Positions 26,801 through 38,800 of a stretch of DNA of 64,000 bases are shown piece by piece; position 1 is the first letter of the stretch; each line of letters opens with the position of its first letter. The translations under genes and the position numbers were made by a program. The notes below the pieces were generated by a model. That model saw only the letters and a program-made list of their open reading frames with translations. It was not told where the DNA came from and did no database searches. Origin of the DNA: Amaurobius ferox (Eukaryota > Arthropoda > Arachnida > Araneae > Amaurobiidae); the NCBI GenBank assembly GCA_951213105.1, contig OX578152.1:97586568-97650567 (forward strand), written 5' to 3'.

Positions 26801-29800
26801 CACAACTTCTTCAAACTGTCAATAACCCTATCGCCAACTTTTTCGCTGAAAAATTGGGGGAAAAGTTGTCCGAAATAGTTGGTTGTTCCAAAAGTTCTTG
26901 AGTGTGATAGGGCCTTAAGAATATGCCAAATTAAACATCAAACTTCCATAAAATTTAGACAACAGTGTATTGCTTAAATTAATTTATGTTTACTTTATAA
27001 AAATATAAAAATTTCCGATAAAGTAAAGGGACCAAAATTATAACATGTGCATTGCCTAGAATTCACAAAACATATTTGACAAAGAAAAGACAAGGACTAT
27101 AAGGCATGCAAGTAAAGGTTCAGGTATACACATACCATTGCAGAATACTTCAACTTTATGAATCTGGAAATAAGTCCTCGTCGAATCTTTGAAGGGTTAA
27201 ATAAATCATAAACATGTTAGTCAAGTAGTTAGAAAGGAATTATTAGAAAAGAATAAATAACAAAACATGTTATATGGCTGAATATCTGATAATTGTAAAT
27301 TTTGTGTCTCTTGAATTTTAAAAATATAATAATAAATGAGATAGAAGTTTTTTGCAGTATTTTTCTAAAATACAATCTGTTTTACATATTTTTCTATTAA
27401 ATGTAGTTTTGACTTCATAAAATGGCAAAATTGTCATTTATGTTAACTATAATATTCTCCAACGATGAGTTGTTGAGTGTTCATCTCTTAATTACATCAG
27501 TAAAAAAAAACTTCACAAATTTATTTCCATTATTTAAGAACTTATGATTTTAACATTAAAAAAACCAAAAAAAAAACCCTTATTCACAAAAGTTTTAAAG
27601 ATATTATTTTGTGAAATGGCTGAAAAGCGTTTGTCCCTGAGAATCAAAGCCATTACGATATTGTCCAAAAAATTTACTTTTTTATCCATTAACTGGTGAC
27701 AGAAGTAATTTTAATAGAGTTGAAAAAACACTATTTCAGATTTTATTTTCAAATTTGTTTAAGGTTTTGGAACTTTAGTATGAATGGGCAATATTAAAAA
27801 ACACAATTTTATTACTCATTTTTGATGAGTATATTTATTACTTGTAATTTCCGACATGCTTAATATGTAGTTATTAATATGAATAAAAATTAAAAAATAC
27901 TGTGTCTCCTGTCAGAACACAAAAGCAAATTATGTATAGTGTATATATTTTCCAATGTTAGTTTCAATTTTCATGCAGAACAAAAACAAACTCATATACC
28001 ATTTCTGTCATGGTAATTTCTGATATGGAAACACATTAAAATTCCATTAATAATGTTAAAAGGCTCTGTCATCAATGAGAAATCTTTAAAGACATTTCCG
28101 AGAACTTATTCTATTCCAAGCAAAATTTTTCCGAAAGTAAAAAAATAAATAAATAAATAAAACAAAACAAAAAAATAAATAAATAAATAAAAAAAATTGG
28201 AAACCTGAAAATTGACAATTATCAGATATTCAGCAATACACTGAATTAAGATAAATCAAAATAAATGAAAGGCTTGATTAATAGACAACATCCAATACTT
28301 GGTTTCAGAGAAGTATGCAAATTTGCATTAGTTAGTTTACTGATTTTCTTTTCTTTAACAGCAAAATATGCTTTTCTTCTGCATTGAGCTAGAGATACCC
28401 CTAAATACTAATTGTTACCAATCATCTTTAAATGTTCTTTATTTTTTCATGAAAAAGGAACACAATTAGATAGTGTCATATCACATGTTATAAAATATGT
28501 TTTAGAGTGCACCTTAAGCTACATCTTTATTAGTTATTTTCAGAGCCTGATTAATGCACGGGTCTTCAGGGTCGCGGTCCCCACATTTTAGGGTCCCCTA
28601 AATTTTGTATGTGTTAAAACATTTTAATCAGAAATAATTATATATTTAATTACTTGAATAATCTATATATACTAATTGCCAAGTGTCCGTCTGTCTGTCT
28701 GTCACGCTTTTTTTAGGCACTTCCAGAATAGAGACTTGCAATTTGGTACACGGCTCGGTCGTTCGATAAAACTCCCTGGAAAAGTTGAATTTTTCGAAAA
28801 CGTTCTCTAGAGGGGGTGCTCCACACCAAAACGTTCAAAAAGTGAAATGATAGGAAAGCATGCTTTGCGATGAGAGAGAGACTTCAAATTTGGTGTATGG
28901 GTAAATCGTTTGAAAAGAAGAAAGTGTGTAGTTTCAGATTTCCAATATTTTCTACTTAAGGGGGTGCCTCACACCAAAATATTCGATTTACCGAATAAAT
29001 GAGCAAAAATGAATGCTTTAAAATTTGATAGAGGCTTGAAATTTGGTATATGGGCTAATCATTTGACGAAAACACCTAAGATGCATATAGTTTTTCAAAA
29101 ATGTTCGTTTAATGGGGTGCTCCAGAGCAAAACGTTCGAAAAGTGAATTGATAAAAAACCATGCTTCGGAATGAGATAGAGATATCAAATTTAGTGTAAG
29201 GGTAGATAGTTTGGAAGGAAGAAAGTCGAAAACCCAGACCACCCGAATCGCCCTATACGAGCAGCAATTTGAGTGGCCGGAGAAGGAAGAACGTGTATAC
29301 AATTTCAGTTTACCAATATTTTCTACTTTAGGGGGTGCTGCACACTAAAATGTTTGATTTTCGGAATAAAGGAAAAATGCCCCTTTTAAAACGTGATAGA
29401 GGCTTGATATTTGGTATATGGGCGAATCATTTGATAGAAATCACAAAAAGAATAGAGTTTTTCAAAAATGTATATTTAAGGGGGTGGGTACTCCACACAA
29501 AAGCATTCGAAAGGTGAAATGCTAGAAAAGCATGCTTCGCAATGCGATAGACTTCAAATTTGGTGTATGGGTAAAAAGTTGGAAAGGAAAAAAGTGTGCA
29601 ATTTCAGTTTTCCAACATTTGCTATTGTAGGGGGTGCCGCTCACTAAAATGTTCGATCTGCTGAACAAATGAAAAACGCCTCCTTCACAATGTGATAGAG
29701 GCTTGAAATTTAGTATATGGGTTAACCATTTGACAAAAAAACCAAAGATGAATATGGTTTGACAAAAATGTTTATTAACAAGGTGCTGCTACACAAAAAA

Positions 29801-32800
29801 CGTTCGAAAGGTGAAGTGATAGAAAAAATATGCTTCTCGATAGGATAGAGACTTCAAATTTGGTGTACGGGTAGATAGTTTAAAAGGAAGAAAGTGTGAA
29901 ATTTCAGAATTCCAATATTTGCTACTTTAAGGGGTGTCACACACTAATATGTTCGATTTTCCGAATAAATGAGGCACACTTCCTTTTAAATGTGATAGAG
30001 GCTTGATATTTGGTATATGGGCCAATCATCTGATAAAAAACCCAAGACAAACAGAGTTTTTCAAAACTGTGCATTTATACATGTGCTTCACAGAAAAAAG
30101 TTCCAAAGGAGAAAAAATAAAATAGGAGTGCCTTGGGATGATATAGACTTTAATGTGGTGGATGGGTAGATAATTCGAAAGGAGAAAATGCGCAAATTAA
30201 GTTTCCCAATATTTTCTTCTTTAGGGGTGTCGCAGTGAACTAGATTCACTGAACATATTTGTGCATTTTAATGATATTTATGGCAACTTATGAAATTTGA
30301 AGTATTTTGAGAAAAGCTGGAAATTGAGATTATGATTTTATGCCTCTACATAAAAGAGCGAGTGAGCCTTAGCAACAACAAGGCAAGACCAAGGTTAATT
30401 GTTTCTCACGAAAAGCGAAAAACAGACCTAAAACATCCCTCGAAGTGCTATTTAGACTTGATCGATGCTAAAAAGCAATGGCACATCTTGAGTGCAAGCA
30501 ACGCTTCGTTAACAATAAGGCGAAGGATGGTGCATGTCAACAAGTTTGAAAATAACAAGTTTAAGCAATGCCACACTTCGAGCAAGCGGCATGTTGATCA
30601 TTAGCGCACACTCTTCAAAATTTATAGAGACATCCCACACCTCGATTTGGAATGTGGCGAGCGGAAGCTCATTAGAAGGTCACAAACCGGTCAAGCGGAC
30701 CCTGATCTCTCCGTAATGCTTCAACATAGTTGTATGTACTAAGCCATACGCTATGTACTAGTAGGAGATGAAGAAGATCTTTAGGATGGTGAGGGCATCT
30801 TGGCTCTCGTCATCCTGATATTCTACACTTAATTTTACTTACTTCGACTGTAGATTGCAATGAAGAAGGAGGTGCTGGACAGGAGCTCTGAACCGAGTTT
30901 AGCTCTACATAACAGAGACTTAGTACGTTAAGAAATGATACATACGGACCTATACTTCATTCGATGCCTGTTTAGTAATATAAATACTTTGAGTTACAAT
31001 GCAAAAAAAAAAAGACTGAATTAGTGACACAATGACTGATTTTCGCTCTTAGAATTTATATGTATTAATGAACTATTGATTTGCTGTAGACTGCGAGAAT
31101 AACGTAGCTAGTATGGAATTGGAATAACGATTGTGTGCATTATGAAGCATAATACGAAAAAAATCTTATATGATGACTTCGAATTGGTTTTCGACAATAT
31201 CACCGGCTGTTCCAGTATAGTGGCTCAATGAATAGACTGCAAATGATACTTCACCGTCTTACTTTAATAGATTGATTTCAACAATATAGGTTTTCCGGCT
31301 GATATAGAATATTGTGGACAATTCGACATAGTGCCTCTACAAATTGGATTCTGGACACTCTGCAAGAATAACTTAGCGATTCATAGAACTATGCAACCTG
31401 CAGAATTTGTGACAATAGGAATAGTGCATAAACTTTAACTTCAAGAAGTACCCGAAGTGTTTCAGTGTACAAGTAAATACTATAATCTCCTATAATTAAG
31501 TACGCCATTGGTGGTAATTGATGCAAGACAAAACGTAAGTGAAATTTTGAATTTATTGTCTAATCAAAATAGTTTGAGCAAAATGAATGAGGTCCACAGA
31601 AGATCAGGAGATAAAACTCTCAAAATGTATATCGATTTATTATATTTAAAATGGTAATTATATACTTTAATTGAATTAATAGAGATTGGTGAAACTTTAT
31701 TGATATTACTAAGGAATTTAATAATTGAATCAAAGGTTTGAGTATAATGATAATAATGTATGTTTGTTGTTAAAGAAATACTTTTACCTAAATTGAGTTC
31801 TAATTATGACAAAATTGAATTTAAATATGCTGCAACATTTATGCATATCTATTTAAACAAGAACCATTTATAATTAATAATATAATTTAGTATATATGTG
31901 ATTAACACTTTAATAAAAATGTTATTTGGAATTTAAAATATAAACCTGTGTTCTTATTGAAATGGCCAAAATTTTGATCACTAGAAGCTACACATTAAGC
32001 CAGAGCAGCCATTTATGAACTCCCTCCCCATAAGGGGGTTCTGCACACTAAAAAATTAGATTTGTCGAATAAATGTGAAACATGAATTATTAAAAAATTT
32101 ACATTATTCAGGGGCTGCTTATTGCGAGACTGTTGATTTTTAACAGGTATTCAGCTAGTATAAGCTAATAATGTTAGTTTTTATTATAAATTTTGAAAAT
32201 ATGTTAATAGTCTTAAATATTATACATCTTTTAAAGTTTTACTTTTAAATAAAAAGTTCTACATGTACAAAAGTGCCTTCAGGACAGTGGTTCTAAACTT
32301 TCAAATCTGCTTAGTGATGTTTTATTGCATGTATTTGGTATGCCATGAGTGTATGGGGGCCCCCAATTAACACCATGCCCTGAGTCAGACATTGGCTTAA
32401 TTAGGCCATGGTTACTTTAATGTATGTTACTTCAAATGAATCAGTTCACTATAGATGAACGTGTGTCACAACTGTTGTTGAAATTCACTACAAATGCAGA
32501 AAATCAGCAAAATATATTCTTTATAAAAATACTTATTGCTACAATGAATTACCATGCATTGCCCGAGTTCTAAATAGGGGCTCATTACATAAATAATGCA
32601 GATACAGATAACACCATTCAATTTCCAAATATGAACAGAAATCATTCTTGTGCTTTTTGTTTTTCTCTTATGCAACATGACAATTGTACAATGTGGGTGC
32701 AATACACCCTAAATAAGCTCCCCCAATATGCCTTATATAAGTTGCACTAAATGAAAATACACTTGAAATCCCCCAAAAGAAAAGTCCTTTACCAAGAAAA

Positions 32801-35800
32801 GCAAAATTAAATGTTATCTCAGGAAGTTTCCATCTGTTCTTTGCCAAGTTTGAGCACAATACTTATAATCATCATAAAACAATGACATGTTTAAAAAATG
32901 AAAAGGATATCTTTAAATTCAAGAAGTTAATCATTTGATTTTTAAAACTCACTACCTGTCAGTGAACTTTTCCCTATGATACACACTAAATAAACATGCT
33001 AAATAAAAGCACTTGAAATCACAAAACAGAAAAAAAAGAAATTCTTTACCAAAAGATGTAAAATTAAAGAATTAAATTTTATTTCAATTATTTTTCATCT
33101 GATCTTTGAAATTTGAGCAACTTATAATCATATAATAATTACATGTTCAGAAAATAAAAATGATATGTCTAAAATTCAAGAAGTTAGACTTTTGGATTTT
33201 AAGATCCACTACCCACCTGTGAACTTTATCAGCTGTAGTCTGTGACTAAAGTTCATAGCTCAGAAGCTATCTTCTGATCGATAAATATGGTTTTAAAATG
33301 GCAAAATGTGAGAAACTTTTATGTTTACAACTTTTAAACTAATTCAAACTAAAGAAAAATTTTAATGAAACGTATTGTCAAAGGAGTTCAGATACCTCTG
33401 CACCAAATTTCATGGCTGTCTAAAGCTTCAATTTTTCACTACAGATGACACATACATCGTCTTTTATTATATAAGATACCAAAGAGTTGGTTGTATCAAG
33501 AGTTTGTTTCTGATTTGGGGATATTCCAACATGTTAATATTATTTGCATATGAAGTCTTTAATAACAAACTAATGCAAAAAATAAAGTTTTCCAAGTGAT
33601 TTAAAATAAAATTCTTAATTCCATGAGATGTCACAATTGCAAAAATCCTAATTCTGATATATGAGGCTTGAAACAATATTATTCAGGACTGCAATCTTTT
33701 CTCCCACTTTTAATAGTTCATGCACACTTGAAGACAAGGCATGAATTTGATATTTTGTTATATGAAATCATAATATTAGTTAAGAGATACTGGACATTCT
33801 AATATTAATCAAATAACATACAGCAAATGCCCATAAGGCAATATTAAATGCCTTGCCAAAATAGAAGAGAGATAGGCATTTGTTTCAAAATTACATTATA
33901 AAAAAACATTACAATAACATTTTATCTTACCTAGAATTGAAATTTAAAATGCAATAACAGTAAAATTATAAAAATCATCAGCAGCTAACATAATAAAAGA
34001 AGATATATGCATGTCTGTGCAGTCTGTAGCAGGAAATCTAAGCACCGTACAGCTATGAAATTTGGCACACTAGTACTTCAGGTCCTGAATAGGTGCACAT
34101 TGGCATTATTTTTTTAAATTTCAAATTAGATTTTTAGTTATTTTATGATTTTGTTCGATTTACAATGATTTTGGATGATATTTACACATATCAGTTCCTT
34201 AGCGATCGAAAATATTATTACAGAGATTCCATCTTTACACAATCAGAAAGATCAAAAAATTCTCTTTCAAATGAACTTTAAATGGAATTCATATGATTAA
34301 TAGATGGATTTAAAAAACAAGAAAGATTAATCATACATAAAACATTGATTACGAAACATTTTCCAACTGAAATGCAATTTTATTTAAACATCTCTAAAAT
34401 GCGATACATTCAGTACTCATATTTTTTAAATTATCAATAATTTATTATACTTGGAAATTTAAAACTTCATAAAAACAGGCAATGTTATAAAATCGTCTGC
34501 TTCTAAATGTAAAATCAATGAATATTTCATTCATATCATTTATATTTCAGACTTCAGAGCTAAATAATTTTGCATTAAAAAAATTCAGCAATTCTTATAC
34601 AACTCATCTTACAATCGCTTGATTTGTTTACAAACTGCATACATTAAAATTAGGCTTCATTGTAGAAATAATGTTAGTGAAATATAAGTTTAGTTATCAT
34701 TTAAAATCAAAAATATTGTAATTGCATGGACACAGAATTTAGATACACATATAATATGCAAAAATAAAGCGGTTTTAGGACAGATGCAAAGCTAAATATA
34801 AGTGTTCCTTAAAAATAACGATTTTCCCTAAGCGAAAAATAAAAATGGATGCCATATTTTATTTTGTAATGAGTCATGTGATCTCTTCATATAATATGGG
34901 TGTAGTTATTATTTCAATTTTTATTTAAAAAACTATTTAACATATTTTGATGACATTTTTTTTTACACATTTTACATGATAATTTGAATATTTCCTAAAA
35001 TTTTCATAGCAATTTGTGAATTTTAACTCAGCTTAAAAAATATTTGAAAAATTAGGTTCCATAGGGTTCAATGTATTTCATTTTTTCAACTAGGGTTAAA
35101 TCCAAAACTAATTGGGTGATATTATTCTTTTACATTCCCATATGTTCCCCAGACCGGCTCAACAACATACTAAAATTCCATTTTGATAAAGTCATTTTTA
35201 TGGAAGTCATTGTGCGAACAGATAGAATGAATCAAGTCAAACACTTTACAACTATGTTGGAAAGTGTTAAAAACATATTTCATGCATTTTATACCTCCTC
35301 AATTTTTATATTCTACTATAAAAAAAATTGATGTGCCATTTAATGTTTATAATTTAACAGCAGATTCTAAATATATCATAGACTACTCCAGAAAAAAATC
35401 TCATAAATCTATCAACTGATTAATTATAAATTTTTAACCGAGTCATGTCTTCCAATTTTTTTAATCAACCAAATGTTCCTCTATTACTGAGTGGACCACC
35501 TTTTTGGAACTTTTCTAATCATTTGAAGCCACGTCCACATATGGGGGAATAGTGTTAACCATTCACACATGATGTCCTACGCCAACAGCCCTACCGTGCT
35601 GATAACACTGGTTCTTGTTAGATCACTGAAGTCAAGCAGCATCGGGCGTGGTTAGTACTTGGATGGGGGACCACCTGGGAACACCGTGTGCTGTTGGCAC
35701 ATTTCGGGCCCGGTGGTTTGCACGCTAGATTTGAACGCTGTCACAACTGCTGCTGTGTTCATGCTGAGTACGATCACGCTAAACATGTGGGTCCGTAAGT

Positions 35801-38800
35801 CCTTCCAAGAGGTTGGTGGTAGGGGAAGGAGAGTACGGTCCCTGTGGATGCCTCCCCCACTGGGTTCCGGTCTAAATTGGGTGGCACTTTCTGGCCATCC
35901 AAACAGTTACCTTACACCCTTCTGGTAGGTCAGACGGTCTGGGTCTCAACAACAACAACACATGATGTCCTGATGTGTGATCGAATTTAGTAATTTTATT
36001 TGTAGTGTGAGAATGATTTTAGTTCAAAACAGGCAATTTAGAAATTAAGTTTTGGAGATTTTATTTGTAACATGAGAAAGATTGCAGTTCAAAACAGATG
36101 ATTTGAAAATTGAGATTTCAAAATTTCAACTGTATAGTGAGAATGATTTTAAATCATAAACAGACAATTTGGAAATTGAGTATGGTGTTATTTGTATCTG
36201 TATTATTTAAGTAGTGGGCACTTATTTAATATACTTTTGAAATATGAAAATTACATTGTTTGCAGTAAATATGGCCAATATATAAATTGGTCTAATTGTG
36301 CTGAGATTCTTAAAATTATGATAATTGTGTCCGTTAACAAAGAAAATAGAGTCTCCGCAAATGACAGCTTTTGTTTTTACGATTTGGAAGGGGGACATGG
36401 TGTTGAGTTACTTTTGGCTATTTAATAATTTTAGGAAGTTTGTTTTTAATCTAAACATGTTCATGGGTCTTATTTACATAGTCATTCTCTTTTATTTATT
36501 CATTTTCCAATTGCTTAGATTTTTTGATATTCTTCTGTTCCAAATAGATTCTATTCCATAGGTATTGTGTTCAAAATGGCGAAAGTTTGTTCTTTTTAGG
36601 TTTTAGCAATTTAAATTTATTTAAATTGTCTAATTCGTGGTTCCATTAATTGCCTTTTCTGTTCCCTTTAATTTGATTCCAAATTTGTTGTTCTCGGTTA
36701 AAAATTCGTTAATTTATCGCGATTTTTCAGTTTTATTCTATTTTCAGCTTTTTAAATATTTCAGAATCGTTCATATTTAAATTATTGCCAAATTCGTATA
36801 TTCCAAATCGTTTCACTTCATTTCTTTTTAATTTTCGTCTGCTTTAAAATTCCTGCTCTCTTCTTTAAAATTTCGAGTTTTTAATTGGTTGACTAATACT
36901 AAAATTGTCTGTCATTAATTATTTTATCGTTCATCGATAATTTTGTTTACAATCTGTAGCAGCGATGCTTCGCAGTATATAAGTAAACTCGCACTCTTTT
37001 AGTGCTTCTTCTCATTTTATGGATTGGAATTTAAAGATGTGATCTATTAAGTTGCCCTGTGCACGTGTTCTGTGGAACGAAAATTTTTATTTCCCGGCCT
37101 ATTAATTTAGTTCTGTTTATTTATTTTTCCTGCCCTGGAGGAGATGTTTAATCTAAACAATCAAGAGCATTTGAAATTGTTGTGTCTTCAGTGACCGATT
37201 AGAGATGTTTGGAATACTTGTCTTCCATTTTCTATCATCTAAATGTTGATCCAAAATGTTCAGCGATTTTTGTGATGTCCGCCAAGGAAGTTTTGCCGGC
37301 AAATTGTTTACTCCAAGTTGTGCAGCTCTTTACATGAGGAATGGAATCAACATTTTTGTAGCCCAATAGACGGACATATGTTTTGGTTTCATTCTGATGT
37401 CAGAAGTCCGGTGCAGCAGTTTGGAGAGATGATTTGATTTCAGTATTATTGGATGTCCAGCTGATTTGGAGAATTCCCCTTGGAGTTGGACTTCGTGGAA
37501 CGGTTGTTTTTCTGGTTTTCTGCTGGACATAAATGTGACCCTGTGCCATGAATTCACTCTTCAGGTGTTTTCTGGATCTGCTTCACGTTTGGTGACTCTT
37601 CTGGTGACACTGTCTCCCGCCGATCTTTGCAGCTCTTCTTGGACCCTTGGTGCTATCTTTAAATTCTAATTTTAATTGTTTTTGTCAGTTTTAGATTATT
37701 TAAAGTTTAATTTGAATTGGCTTGAATATGACCCCTTATATATTCTAGGTCACCTGAACCTGAGGTTTTCTTTAACTTTTAGTTGAAATTTACTTTTAGT
37801 TAACTCATGTTTTTTTTTATTCTAAATTGTAGTTTGACAAATAATTGTATAATTTTAACATTGTTAACTTTAAATTTAATATTCTAACGTATTTACTACC
37901 ACTAAACGACCGGCCACCTTTTAAATTCTATTTATTTAATTTATTTATGATGTTTAATTTGATTTATTTAGTTAATGAGATGTTTTAAAAAATTGTAAAA
38001 TGTTTTGCAAATTCTTTAAAGTGAAGTTTAAAATTTTAAATAAACGTTAGATTTTTGAAAACTTAAATTCTGTGTTCTTTCTTTTTACTTTAATGTATTT
38101 TTACTTTTAGGACAGTGCCATTTTAATATTTTACAGGCTAGCATATTTTTATGCACTTAGGGTAACTGGCCAACTGGCACATTTTCAGATATATTTTAGA
38201 AAGTTTTTAGGTTTTCATAATGTTTTCAGATTTTAGATGACTTTACAAGTTTTAGAACTTTTGGAATGTTTTCAGGTATTTAATATATGTTTTAGAATAT
38301 CATAATGCAATAAAATCATCCGGACAATGGACATATCACGTCCATTGTGCATACATTATATGCAATTTTTACTGTTATTTATATGAATAAAATTTATTTA
38401 TTTTGTTATTTTATATAATTACCCTGCTTTAACTCCCAGCAATGCCGGGTACATTTTCTAGTAACTAAATAAGGAATGCTTTATACATACTGCTTCACTT
38501 TATCTGGAATAGATACATGATCCAAAGGAATAATAGATGATAATTCTTTCAAGCTATATACAAATTTTAATTTTCGGCTGAACTTGGAGCTGAAAAGCAA
38601 ACACAATGATGAATAGCTAAAAATAATAAAATATACAAAAGATATTATTAACTTAAAAACACAAAACATAACATGAGTAACATTGGACATCAGTGAAGTA
38701 GCAAAGGGGGGGGGGAACAAGAGGGAGGCATCTGTCCCCGAATGTCAGTCAATAGGGTTGCCAGAATAGGCTGGATATTTAGGCTAAAAAATTATTTCTT

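Larger units (their letters stand above)
24257..26915. mobile_element. PIF/Harbinger-like non-autonomous transposon, 2.66 kb
   Basis: Inverted ends AGGCCCTATCACA and TGTGATAGGGCCT are flanked by TAA on both sides (24254-24256, 26916-26918), the 3-bp TWA duplication typical of PIF/Harbinger. Subterminal blocks also mirror: AACTTTTCCGGCAATTTTTT-like at left, and at right an AAAAATTGGGGGAAAAGTTG block. No DDE transposase or Myb-like ORF is recognisable. A tRNA-like sequence and two long direct repeats lie inside. Confidence 0.65.
28662..32158 (+). mobile_element. non-autonomous Helitron 1, 3.5 kb
   Basis: Starts TCTATATATACTAATTG directly after A and ends CTAG directly before T, with no target duplication. 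A 17-nt hairpin CTGTT-gattttt-AACAG (32130-32146) lies 8 nt before the terminal CTAG (32155-32158). Start, hairpin and CTRR end are the diagnostic Helitron features. No Rep/helicase is recognisable. The left half is a tandem array, the centre is unrecognised cargo, and a partial repeat unit recurs near 32035 before the 3' end. Confidence 0.8.
28541..32410. mobile_element. small TIR element split by a Helitron
   Basis: Outer words GAGCCTGATTAATGCACGGG (left) and, inverted, GGCCTAATTAAGCCAATG (right) are similar ends, and GGGTCCCC/GGGGGCCCCC blocks sit inside. Excluding the inserted Helitron, the host element would be ~375 bp. hAT-like by resemblance of the ends only; no target duplication confirmed. 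Confidence 0.4.
33980..38461 (+). mobile_element. Helitron 2, ~4.5 kb, 5' end approximate
   Basis: 3' end: hairpin CCCAGC-AAT-GCCGGG (5 of 6 pairs, 38435-38449), then 8 nt, then CTAG before T (38458-38461). 5' side: around 33980-34070 the run from 'aataaaagaagatatatgca' through 'tgtctgtgcagtctgt' to 'gaaatttggcacac' is typical of Helitron starts, but the exact TC start could not be fixed. Contains the 5S-headed SINE, a triplicated 65-bp repeat and an LTR-like block. No Rep/helicase recognised. Confidence 0.6.

Noticed and set aside
28145..28190. AAAT repeats as a CRISPR-like or origin array
   Set aside because: Short simple repeats without spacers, inside a MITE.
29018..29302. 94-codon minus-strand open frame
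   Set aside because: It spans the A/B tandem array and its 58-bp insert; no family resemblance.
32668..32859. 63-codon minus-strand frame with a hydrophobic segment
   Set aside because: It overlaps the 250-bp tandem duplication and its homologous part in the second copy is not open; likely chance.
35581..35700. Functional 5S rRNA gene
   Set aside because: It is fused to a SINE body and bounded by a perfect target duplication; single copy, not in a tandem array.
35659..35928. 89-codon plus-strand open frame
   Set aside because: It lies entirely within the 5S-headed SINE (5S end plus core).
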